Shown here in pieces: positions 39,278 to 49,799 of a stretch of DNA of 64,000 bases (positions within the stretch are counted from its first letter, which is position 1; every line of letters begins with the position of its first letter). The translations under genes were made by a program, and so were the position numbers. The notes under the pieces are model-generated. The model had not been told where the DNA came from and made no database searches. It saw only the letters and a program-made list of their open reading frames with translations. The stretch lies in NCBI RefSeq assembly GCF_003286085.1, contig NW_020825706.1, positions 2,976,001 to 3,040,000 on the forward strand. Direction: 5' to 3'. The DNA comes from Drosophila persimilis (Eukaryota > Arthropoda > Insecta > Diptera > Drosophilidae).

Positions 39278-40356
39278 CGAGGGGGAACGTTGTGAGTTGC
39301 TGCGGACACCGCAACTCTACAGTTATACCCGATACTAAGTCAGTATGGCTCTCCTCCGGCAGACGCCGCTAATATTAAACGACACGACAAAGAGTGCGTG
39401 CGAGAGAGACAGAAAATCAGTCTGAGCGTGACGTCGGGCGCTGCGTAGCCACTAAAAATTGATTTCTTGCTTTTGGCTACAAAAATGATCCGATCTGATC
39501 CAGATTCGGCAACCGGATAGATATGGTCATTGTCTATGATTCTGATTCGATTTTGCAATATTGTGGATGCAACAGATTTTCGTCCTTTGTGTGGGCGGAA
39601 GGGGGTGGGGCGAAATTTTGAGATATACGTTTTATAGTGAGATCTAACAGGACTGCGGATACCAAATTTGGTTACTCTAGCCTTAATAGTCTCTGAGATT
39701 TATGAATATCCCCAGATCTGCATCCTTTGCGGGGGCGGAAGGGGGTGTGGCGAAATTTTGAAACAAACTCGTCTCGGTCCGATATATTAGGAGTGTGGAT
39801 ACCAAATTTGGTTGCTCTAGCTTTTATAGTCTCTGAGATCTAGGCGCTAATGTTTTACTCTAAGCAAAGCCGCCTATGCTACGTGTGTGTTAGAGAGAGA
39901 CAGGGCGAGAAAAAATGAAATTGTTTTCTTGATGCTGGCTATAATAATAATACGATCCAATTCAGATTCCGCAGTCTAAAAGATATCGTCATTCTCTACG
40001 ATTCTGCGTTTTTGGTTTTCTCGTATCTTTAAAATTGTGGATGCCACAGATTTTCGCCCTTTGTGGGGGCGGAAGTGGGCGGGGCAAAGTTTTGAAATAT
40101 TTTTGTAGCAGTGACATATCACAGAAGTCTGGATCCAAAACATCGTTGCTCTAGCTCTTATAGTCTTTGAGCATTAGGCGCTGAAGGGGACGGACAGACG
40201 GACAGACAGACATGGCTCAATCGACTCGGCTATTGATGCTGATCAAGAATATATATACTTTATGGGGTCGGAAACGATTCCTTCTGGACGTTACACACAT
40301 ACACTTTTACCACAAATCTAATATACCCCAATACTCATTTTGAGTATCGGGTATAA
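39278..40356 (+). mobile_element. DINE-1/Helentron-like element, full-length copy (about 1.08 kb)
   Basis: The ends are the same as in the copy at 12428, and the first 170 bp are almost identical to it. Subterminal inverted repeat TTATACCCGATACT (39323-39336) pairs with its reverse complement at 40343-40356. The 3' end also folds locally (ATACCCCAATACTC / GAGTATCGGGTAT). Three internal modules are seen at about 39535-39705, 39706-39845 and 39999-40180, then the GGACAGACGGACAGACAGAC run. A GA-rich block (GCGTGCGAGAGAGACAGAAA) lies at 39396-39415. No open reading frame of note. Confidence 0.85.
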
Positions 40357-43300
40357 AAAGCGAAAAGAAAACCCATTCAGATCGCTGTCGTCTGCATTGC
40401 GTTATTTATTCTTTAGATAATCACTTTTTTATTTAATCTGAAGTCGTCTGTTTTCGGTTTTTAATGACACTGACGTGTCAATGCGACAAAAATAAAAAAT
40501 ACAGAGCCTCAGAGCGTTGTCCTTTGGCATTGATTCAACTTGTGTCTGTCCGGTCCAGTCCGGTCCACTTCAGGGCCAGGCCAACGGCTGTCTAGCCAAT
40601 GGAATGAATGTCAACGTATTGATTTCAGACTTTTCTCCTTCTCTTTTTTCCCAGCATCCGTTTCGAGGCTTTAAATTACTTTTACAACTGTCAGAGAAGT
40701 GTGATGGTTACAGGAGGAGGATGGTATTGGGATGGCCCTTGGCCAAGGGCCTGTAATGATTGCATTCCGAATCTGTTTATGATTGACATTTGCCAGTGTT
40801 TTTGCGTCTAGACTCTAGACAGAAGTTTAAGGTTTATTTTGCAATTAAAAGTGCTCAAAGGCAATATTCTCGTACATTTGATAATTCGGTTTTTGCACAA
40901 GACCAAGCCCTTTTTCGCCTAGAATCATTGTGTTTGCTTGGGCTGGGCCTTTGTCGCTCATGGCTGTTATCTTTATCGTGCTGTTAAGTGTTGGCACGTT
41001 TTAAAGTGACATCCAGGCGCTCCTTGGAATTCACGTCCACGTCCATGTACACCCACCCACCCATCCATCCTTCAGTTGTTGGGCTGCCATAAAGCTCTGG
41101 GCGATATGTTTGTAGCTCAACTCGAAAGCACTTTTGGTTTATGCCCCGCTCGAATAAAACTTTAGTGCATGCTGGGCGCAGCAGTCGAGAGGCAAACACG
41201 ACACACACCACACACCACACACCACGTTCCGGCCCACACTTGACTCGAAACTAAAATCTAATAACACTTTTAGCACAAAATACATGTTAATGTGGCCCCA
41301 AGGAGTAGCCGCAGAGCATAAAACTAAATGCAAAGTCACGCATCCTAGAGGGAACCGGACCACGGACCACGGACTACTGACTACGGACTCCGCTCGAGGC
41401 TTTCATAATTTCTGCGCCCGTGCGGTGCAGAGGATGGACGGGAACGGGCGCCTGCCAGCCAACCTGTGTGCCAAGTTTATGCTCCCACTATTAGCCCTAG
41501 TAAAAGTTGAGTTTTTAGCCAAAGCCCGAAAAATGTTTGCCTCTATTTCCACTCTGGTTTATTAGATGGCGGACTTCGGGTGACCAAGCTCTCGTAAACT
41601 TCTCCTACCGCCGGAGAGCATCGGAGCATTAAAGTAAAAATGCCCTAAGAGAAAAGAAGAAGGCAACTTTTGGATCCATCCCCAAAAAATGCTGAACTTT
41701 TCTATTTCTATTTTTTTTTATGGGGGGGAATGGTATAAATATATTCCTCTTATTTTGTTTAATATGCGGCAACATTGAAAACTTTGTTTGCCGACTGCGA
41801 AAAGTTTCGGGAACCAGAAGGAGAATCTTCAGAAAACAAGGCAAAAGTTGTAATTGTTGTTGAGGTAAGATATTCGTTAGGGGAATACGCTCGTATTTTG
41901 TGGGGAAGGGCAGTAGGGGCGTCTTGCGGAAGTTATTGATGAAGTGCCCTTGGATGGGGAACCACTTGAGGAAAACTAAGAACAGAATCTGTCGTCAGAT
42001 TGCATGCATATTCTGGCATCCCAGCCTCAGGTTTAATGAGGCAACTTTAAGCCGCAACTTGAATGCAAATTGGCAATATGCAAATATTTTCAGCGCTTCA
42101 TTATCGCAAGTGCCACACCGCAACACTTCAGCTTTGAGTGCACACGGATATGCGGATATTCCGGCCACCCACTCCCCCAACATCGCCATCGATATCGACG
42201 TCGATGTCCAGTAAAAATCTGCATTTCCCCGCCCGGTTATGTTATGGCCGGGCATTTCCGGCAACGGCCATCGGCCATGGGAATTTTTATGTTAATTAAT
42301 TTTACCATTAAGTGTTGTCATACTTCAAGTGTGTTTGGAGGAGCCGGCGAAAGAGTTCACTTCAGATCGATGTTGCCTCCTCCTTCATTCAATTACCAAA
42401 CCAAAATGATCCTAATAGGTAATCCCAAACCAACCCACTGATTATACGTATGCTCCCCTCTGGCAGACAAACAAGTATCTGTAAAGGAAACCAAAATCAG
42501 GTGAAATAGATACGAATACGGATGCGGAGACGGACACAGTCGTTGCAGCTGGCAGGGTTAACTTGTGGCACACGCTCTCGAAATACGTGTAACTATGCCC
42601 CCAATTGCTGGCTGGCTACCAACCTACATTCCATCTGGGTTTCCATCTCGGGCTCGGTCTCGGTCTCGGTCTCAGTTTCCATCTCATCCTCATGGTGGTC
42701 TTCATCGTCATCACCTGGCAACCGCCCGACTAATGAGACATCAAAGTAAGCGGCAACCTTCGATTTGATTTGTTTCTGGCTTCGGCTTCGGCTGCCGGCT
42801 GCCTGCTGCCTGCTTTTGAGGGGTTGTATCTGTATCTGCCAGATATGTACGTGTTTCGAACAGCTGTACGTGTTGTGGATTAAATGAGCCGCAAAATTCG
42901 GTTACCTTTGCCTCAAATCAATAACACGAATAAAGTTTCCACCTTAAAGAGTGTGTATTTGGGAATTTTGGGGAGAATTTAAGTGATGACAACAATATTA
43001 TAATGGGCAGAATATAATTTCAGGAATAATGAGGTGTTTTATCAATCCATTTCGAATTGTTTGCATACTTTTAGGAGACCTGAAAGTGAGTCACTGAAAT
43101 GGAATACACATTCTTTGAGATACTTTAACTTGCTTCTACGGATATAAATATAATCTCCACAGTTATAAGAACCCTTTTGGCAATCAACTCGCTGCAGATA
43201 GAGCAAATTTAACCATTAAAGGCTGTCAACTACTGAGCCAGCAGCAGTAACTTATGGCCTTGTTTAATGTGCAACAAATGAAGCAACAAGCCAGAGACAG

Positions 43301-45884
43301 AGACAGAGCCAGAGCCGGACCCCGAGCCAGCCTCAGTGCAATCCGCACTCGAGGAAGCCTGTCCCCAGATGAGAGTTGACTCCAGTGGGAAATGCGAATG
43401 CATTTATTTATTTTAATTCCGCCACAACACTTCCGTTGTGCAATCAATGCAGGACTCCGGGACAATGAGACATATTTCCATATGCATATTTGTGTATGTA
43501 TGTATATATATATTATACGCACATCCTTATATAGAGGGAGAGCCTAGAGAGGGAGACAGTATGTATACGATGGCTGTGTGATCCTGTGTCCTGTGTCCTG
43601 GGTCCAAGGCAATCGCTGATCACTTTTCGCACACAAAGGCACAAAAACAATAAATGCAAATGACGATGGGATGCCTGTGATGATGATGACTACGATGATG
43701 ATTCGGGGACAATGCCTTTGTTGATGATAATGATGATGATGAGGATGAGGTTGAGGTTGACGATGACCAGACGCTGACGCCGACGCTGACGCGCCCACCA
43801 GACGCCATTATTGCCCCAGGGACCACGACACCCCATTGGACTACCATTGGCAATGGCAAGAGAAGCCATCAGCAGAGCAGACCAGAGCAGACACGAAATG
43901 CATTAAAAATTCACAATTTGCAGATTATTTTTAACGATTTTAAATACACATAAAAGTGGCTGCTGGCTGCTGTCTGCTGTCGGGAGGGCTGCCAAATGGA
44001 TCACAAATGTGGACTCTGGCCGTGGTCGAATGGGGTTCCAATTGGGGTCCCCGGCCAAACGGAAGTAGGCAGCCGAGCGGAAGTTGCACTGCATCCAGCT
44101 GCATGTTAAACCAGCAACAGCCAAAAGATACTAAGCGGATGGGGGAGAGACAGTGGACTGGCGAAATCAGAAATCAGCGATAAATGCAAATAATTAAATG
44201 TTTCGACTTTTGGCCATTCACCGCCATTTGGATTCACGAAGGTTTATGCGGGTGGGTGTCACGATAAATGAATGGTGAAATCACCATGAAAAGTATTAAT
44301 TATTACCTATTTAATGAGGGAAACGACAATGAGAGATGATTAATATTTAAAGGAAGAGTAACAATAGATCATAAATCAATATAATCCTATATGGTTATAC
44401 CATAAATACTTTAAGGATGATAATTTGCAGCATTCTTTCATTAAAAAGGTTTCAAATTACAATTATTTGATGCCATTTTTTAGCATTTCCCACGTTCCAG
44501 TGCACTTGCCTCCGCCTGAAGTGCACACACTTGATAAAGAACATTTCAATTACAATCCATAAACAATGAAGCCCCATAGCACTTGAGCATTTTGCTTAAT
44601 TAATTTTAATTTCGATTCTGCACAGCTTAGCTCTCGCGGTGAAATCAAGCCATGGCTTGGGCCTTGGCTTTGGCTTTGGCTTCGGCTTCGGGTCGAGTCG
44701 AGTCCCAATTTGGGGAATATCCGGCCAAAAGTTCAACTCCTTGAGGATTTCCAACGGCAAGGAGAGTGCTGAGAAAAGCTGATTGCTTCAGTTTCCATTC
44801 GTAATTGTTGTTTTCCCTCTCCTCCCTGGTATAATTGTTGTTCTTATTATGCGCTGCACTTTAATTACACACTTGCGGTCATTTAAAATTATTTCACTGT
44901 AGTTGCACCGAGGGAGAGGCAGCATCAGCAGCAGCTGCCCCACAATCCACGGCACGACCCTTGCTTCTTCCACGGATTTTCCCCCATTTTCTTTTGCCCA
45001 TTTTCCCCAGCTTATCTGTAAAATGAATACAAAATAAAACCCAAAGAAATGAAAATGAAAATGGCAAAGTTAACACTTGTTAAACTTTCAACGAGATCGT
45101 AGCTCTTCTTCTTTTCGCTGTTGCTGTTGCAAGAATATTTTTTTTGTGTAAATGATACCAGCAGTGGGGCAAGGGGAAGTGCAGTGGATGCAACAAAGTG
45201 GCCAAGTGCCCAGGCGAATAATTAGCCAAATAACCGTGGGGCATAAGTTCAAGTGCAACAAAGTTTTTGTGCAGCAACAACAATGTTGCCGCCCAACCGA
45301 GTGATAGACAAATCAGCAAGCAGCTACAACAAAAACTGGCTGCACTGTGAAAAAAGGTACGGGCTTAGAAGAGGCTCATTCCACATAGATTCCACACGTT
45401 CCGCTCAGTGTACCCGCGGCACTAAAACAACTGTAAACTAGTTCGCAATGTTGTGTGGCATGAGACAAGGGACAGGGGACAAGGGACAGGGGCCATGCCA
45501 GTTGTAATGCAATACGTGAAGCTCTGCCACGTAGTCAACATGTTGCTGGCGACCAGGTCCAGGCCCCAATATGTTGCCAGCACAATTGACAGAAAATGCA
45601 AAGGCGCTTGGCATGCACCGCATGTCGCCTGCGAGGAGGAGGGGCCTCCGTGGTGCAAAAGACTTCCCAAACCCATAAATTGTTTATAGTTTTGCAAGGT
45701 GGGCGCCTGTATGGAGCAGCGTTTGGGACGGGTCGGAGAAGGCTATGCGGGGGGCACGTACTATATCTTTCATTTAACACTCGGCTCAGGAGACGCAGCT
45801 GAAGTTTTGCTCAGTTTTACTTTTGCGTTGGCGCTGATGTTGAAGTTGAAGTTTTGCCGACTGCCGCTGCCGTTTGACAAATGT
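40357..45884. other. Gene desert 2c, no gene seen
   Basis: No supported gene. Simple sequence includes CACACCACA (41203-41224), TCGGTCTCGG (42653-42680), GATGAT/GAGGTT runs (43678-43760), GGCTTTGGCTTCGG (44660-44690) and ACAAGGGACAGGGG (45464-45492). Confidence 0.45.
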
Positions 45885-46300
45885 GCCAGCCACATGCGCC
45901 GCTTGCCGCAAAGAGTGTCGGGACCCGGCGGTGCGGGGAATGCGGTGGGGCTCTGGCACCTATCTGGTTTCTACCTACCTCGTTGCCGCCTAATCAATGC
46001 AGAATGCGTTGCTTAGCTAATTTACAACAAATTGTTGGGGATATTCCGTAGGAAGTATAAAGCAGAAGGAAGGGAGGAGTGGGGGAACGAATGGGTATAT
46101 CGGATTAAGTCTTTAAAGTAAAAAAAAAAAACAATATTTCAAAGAGAAAATCTGCCGATTTTAAATTATGAAGAAGTAATTGATAGTTTGGATTCCGTCG
46201 AACAACTGCCGTTCCCCTTCCTCCAGCAATAATCGTATACCCGTTTCCAGCCATATCTTGCATACCACGAAAATTTCCCAGAACAACCATAGCGCCGGGC

Positions 46301-46339
46301 TATATATACGCATATATTGGAGACCCAAAAGCCAGTTTT
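46301..46339 (+). promoter_or_regulatory. TATA + Inr promoter of CAP gene 1
   Basis: TATATATA at 46301-46308 lies 33 bp before the A of an initiator-like CCAGTT (A at 46334). The spacing is identical in the paralogous gene 2. The implied 5' leader is about 25 nt. Confidence 0.65.
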
Positions 46340-46358
46340 CGAGCCGAAATAGAACGAT

Positions 46359-47340
46359 ATGAACATCAAATGCTTGACAGCGTTGCTACTCGTCTTTTTT
46401 CTCCCTTACGGACTTGGGAGTGGAAAGTATTGCAATCTATCCGACTGCGGGGAGAATAATCTCGCCTGCGACAACGACGGCGTAAGAGGAGTACCAACAT
46501 GAGTGGGATCCAGAAAGAGTCTAATGAAGGGCTTGGTTCTTTCCAGAAATTCAACTTGAAATGTATGCCCAATACCAGGCTCATACCCATGACAATCTAC
46601 CGCATATCCCTGCTGAGCGTCTTCAATGAGTTCCGCAACAGTGTCGCCAGTGGGAAAAAGAAGCTAAGGCCAGCCGCCCGCATGTCCCGCATGAGCTGGT
46701 CCAAGGAGCTGGAGTACATGGCCGGACTGGCAGCCATGTCCTGCAGCATGGAGAAGTTTTGCTTGAGCACGGAGAATTTCTACTATGTTGGGTCCATCTT
46801 CGATGTGTTCAAATACCCAGGGAGGCTGGACGAATTCAAAGACTATGAACTAATGACAAAACTGATCAACGGTTGGATGGACAGGCTGGTGGATATCCCT
46901 TTGGGGATGGTCATCTATATGCCGAAAGATCTTGGAGACATGTAAGAATGTGATTTTATTTGTTTATTTATCTATTTATCCCATATTTCTTTAGAAAAAT
47001 CGCCAATGCCGCTATTCTCATTTCGGAGGCGAATACCCATGTAGGTTGTCAGGCCATGCGCTTCGTCTTCAGCCACTTCCATCATTTCGTGTTCGTCTGC
47101 GCCTTCAGCACGGATGTCTTCATCAACCGAAGCCTCTACAAATTGACGGCCAGGCCGGGCAGTGCCTGCAAGCGTCGGGACTCCACTTATCCTGCGCTTT
47201 GTGCTCCCGGGGAGATATACCACAATGACAGGCAGATACCCAATGGCACGCTCCTCAGGCCACACGGCAACGCCAAAATTCAACGGGATCCGGACCGGGG
47301 TGCCTTTTACAGTTACAATTTTTACAGGAACAACTTTTAG
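46359..47340 (+). CDS. Secreted CAP / antigen-5-related protein, copy 1 (287 aa)
   Basis: Three exons 46359-46481, 46547-46941 and 46995-47340 sum to 864 nt with a TAG at 47338-47340. The ATG is 25 nt after the predicted start site. The protein opens with a signal peptide (MNIKCLTALLLVFFLPYGLG) followed by the cysteine-rich N-terminal block (YCNLSDCGENNLACDNDG) typical of insect antigen-5-related proteins. The CAP domain follows: LLSVFNEFRNSVASGK (the N-terminal helix, with FNEFRN in place of the usual HN-x-x-R), AARMSRMSWSKELEYMA, and THVGCQAMRFVFSHFHHFVF. That last block stands for the conserved THVGC...F...VC-Y region, with VCAFST replacing the more usual VCNYA. These substitutions suggest no classical cation-binding site. 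Seminal-fluid or testis roles are common for such fast-evolving Drosophila CAP genes, but that is inference. Confidence 0.87.
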
Positions 47341-47434
47341 CAGCAGCTTCTCTATAAGAGTTCTTTAAAATTATCTGTTTTCCCACTATCGAAAGGAGAG
47401 TGCGAAAAACGAAGAACACCCCAATTATATTGAA

Positions 47435-47440
47435 AATAAA
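47435..47440 (+). terminator. Poly(A) signal AATAAA of CAP gene 1
   Basis: AATAAA lies 95 bp after the stop codon of CAP gene 1. Confidence 0.6.
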
Positions 47441-47530
47441 CCCGCTATTAAAGAAATCCATTTTATATTTAAACCTAAGCCCTGTGACTTATTCGGCTTG
47501 TAGCGGGATCACGGGACGCATTTGCATATC

Positions 47531-47680
47531 GTGAGAGTCCTCTTCATCGAATAGCACCCCAAAAGTAGATCTACTTTCAGAAGATTTCTGCAAAAAATCA
47601 TCATTACATTTGACAAAAATATGCCACGTTTTCGCCATAGAGATTTTGATGTCGACCGACAGTCTTGGAACCTCACGATC
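47531..47680 (-). other. Exon-like fragment of an unidentified gene in the spacer between CAP duplicates
   Basis: On the minus strand a CCTATTTTCACAG acceptor-like sequence is followed at 47680 by exactly 50 open codons beginning DREVPRLSVDIKISMAKTWH. They continue through FVKCNDDFLQKSSES and end in GVLFDEEDSH at 47531, where the 23-bp block shared with 49777-49799 begins. The composition is protein-like and unlike its neighbours, and no equivalent is visible beside copy 2. The frame stays open on both sides (about 47489-47905). I read it as a captured exon with its intron end, or an exon of an overlooked minus-strand gene. The family is unrecognised. Confidence 0.4.
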
Positions 47681-48021
47681 CTGTGAAAATAGGATCTTCG
47701 CTGATCTATTATCCGAGATATTGCGAACTTTCGGCTTTTGATAAGGATGCCAGCCACATGCGCCGCTTGGCGCCGATAGAGTTGCCACCTGTCTGGATTC
47801 GACCACTATCCATACAGTATATAGATTTACCAGTTCATACACCGTATATGTCGCAGTCGAACTTTCTAGTATGACAGGTATTACGCTATAATCTGTATAT
47901 ATCACGAATATATCATCAATAAATCATAGCGCAGTTTACTCTTATACGTATGTGATGTTATATGTATATTATTATATAATATAATACCATACACTTCTGG
48001 CTTCATCGCCAGATAGACAGA

Positions 48022-48342
48022 ATGGCTGTCGAAACTCAAGGGCACGATGTGCCGCTCAATACTAACCAGGCTCTGACATATGTAGATATACCTGAGCTAA
48101 TACAAAATTATGTAGAAGTAATTGATAGTTTGGTTTCAATCGAACGACTGCCGGTCCTCTTCACCCAGCAATATTCGGATATGCAAAATCTGGCATTCCT
48201 CAGAACAACCATAGCGCCGGGGTATATATACGCGTGTACCGAAGACCCAAGTGTCAGTTTTCGAGCAGAAATCCAGCGATATGTACATCAAATGCTTGAC
48301 AGCGTTGCTACTCGTTTTTTCCTTCCTTTGCGGACTTGGTAG
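48022..48342 (+). other. 106-codon open frame overlapping CAP gene 2 promoter, status unknown
   Basis: It starts MAVETQGHDVPLNTNQALTY, continues VDIPELIQNYVEVIDSLVSI, and runs through the TATA box and signal-peptide codons of CAP gene 2 in another frame. The first 75 codons look protein-like. The homologous DNA before CAP gene 1 has indels and a stop in this frame, which argues against function. It could be a fragment of another gene or a chance frame. Confidence 0.25.
48223..48259 (+). promoter_or_regulatory. TATA + Inr promoter of CAP gene 2
   Basis: TATATATA at 48223-48230 is followed by a perfect initiator TCAGTT at 48254-48259 (A+1 at 48256, 33 bp from the TATA start). The leader would be 25 nt, the same as in copy 1. 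Confidence 0.7.
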
Positions 48343-49529
48343 TGGAAGTTATTGCAATCTATCCGACTGCGGGCGGAATAATCTGGGCTGCGACAATGAC
48401 GGCGTAAGAAAAGCAATATGATCAAGAAAAAGGTCTTATAAAACGTTTTCCAGAAATTCAACCCAAAATGTCTGCCCGATACCAGAATTGTACCCATGAA
48501 AATCCACCGCAAGTCCCTATTGAGTGCCTTCAATAAGTTCCGCAATAGTGTCGCCAGTGGGCAGAAGAAGCTCAGACCAGCCGCCCGCATGTCCAGTATG
48601 AGTTGGTCCATGGAACTGGAGTACATGGCCAAGTTGACACTCTTGTCCTGCAGCATGGAGAACTATTGCTTGAGCACGAAGAATTTCTGTTATGTTGGGT
48701 CCATCCTCGATGCGCTCAAATACGCAGGGAAGATGGACCCGGACGAGATCCCAGATTATATAATAATAACAAAACTAATCAACGGTTGGATGGACAGGCT
48801 GGCGGATATCTCTTTGGGGATGGTCATCTCAATGCCGGACAAACTTGGAGACATGTAAGATTGATGAACTTTAAAGATTCGTATTCCTTGAGATAGATCT
48901 TGTAACACATGCGAGGGCTGCTCAGCTGAACTGGGCGCTCATCGTCATAGCTAAACCACTTTTTACCATTGGAATTGTTGGTGCAGAGTTCCCAAAGTAA
49001 TTATCCAACTGCTTTTTCCGCAAAAATTAATGCGTAATCATCAATGGTTGTAAAACAAAATTAAGCAGCTTTTACAAATTATGACAGGAATCGACAGATA
49101 GATTTCTGTGGACAGAAGCAGTGTTGCCCTTTCAGCAATATTCAGTATTTCTTTTTCTTTAGAAAAATCGCCAATGCCGCTCTTCTCATTTCGGAGGCGA
49201 ATACCCATGTGGGTTGTAAGGGGATGCGCTTCACCTTGAGCTACTTCCACCATTTCGTGCTCGTCTGCGCCTTCAGCACGGATGTCTTCATCAATCGAAG
49301 CCTCTACAAACTGACAGCCAGGCCGGGCAGTGCCTGCAAGCGTCGGGACTCCACATATCCTGCGCTCTGTGCTCCCGGGGAGATATACCACAATGACAGG
49401 CATATACCCAATGGAACGCTCCTCAGGCCGTATGGTAAAGCCAAGATGCAGGATCCGGACCAGGAGACCTTTAACAGTTACAATTTTTACAATTACGGCC
49501 GTACTTTAAATTTGAAATTCAATCTATGA
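48281..49529 (+). CDS. Secreted CAP / antigen-5-related protein, copy 2 (296 aa)
   Basis: Three exons 48281-48403, 48454-48854 and 49163-49529 sum to 891 nt, ending TGA at 49527-49529. The exon 1 length, junctions and phases are the same as in copy 1. Differences are two extra codons in exon 2, a 308-bp second intron (53 bp in copy 1), and a longer C-terminus (NYGRTLNLKFNL). The signal peptide is MYIKCLTALLLVFSFLCGLG, then the Cys-rich YCNLSDCGRNNLGCDNDG. CAP-domain blocks match copy 1 (AARMSSMSWSMELEYMA, THVGCKGMRFTLSYFHHFVL). Exon 3 up to RDSTYPALCAPGEIYHNDR is nearly identical between copies, while exon 2 is more diverged, which suggests local gene conversion. The function is extracellular but not determinable from sequence. 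Confidence 0.87.
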
Positions 49530-49641
49530 GTATTTGCTGGATTACAGTTTGGGAGTGCTTTTTTCCGGCTGCCTGCTGGCTAGACAAAAGGACACGCCCC
49601 AAAAAGAGGGGGCAAGCGGGAGAGTGCAGGAAACATAGCCC

Positions 49642-49647
49642 AATAAA
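49642..49647 (+). terminator. Poly(A) signal AATAAA of CAP gene 2
   Basis: AATAAA lies 113 bp after the stop codon of CAP gene 2. Confidence 0.5.
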
Positions 49648-49799
49648 ATCAGCGCACAAAAACAAATAGTTAACACCCAGACATGGTCATGGGTGGGTTG
49701 CCATGTGGCAGCAGCACCAGCACCAGCACCAGCAGAGGGAGCATGAGTAGGAACAGACAGACAGACTGTCTCGATAATCACGGGACGCATTTGCATATC

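Larger units (their letters stand above)
45885..49799. repeat. Tandem duplication carrying two CAP genes
   Basis: The two CAP genes, their promoters and part of the 5' flank are duplicated. A 21-bp block identical at 45885-45905 and 47749-47769 marks homology on the left, and weaker similarity follows on both sides. From about 46150 / 48105 the flank aligns with indels up to the TATA boxes. A 23-bp block identical at 47508-47530 and 49777-49799 may mark the right side, but the sequence just before it does not align well. So that end is uncertain. Confidence 0.6.
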
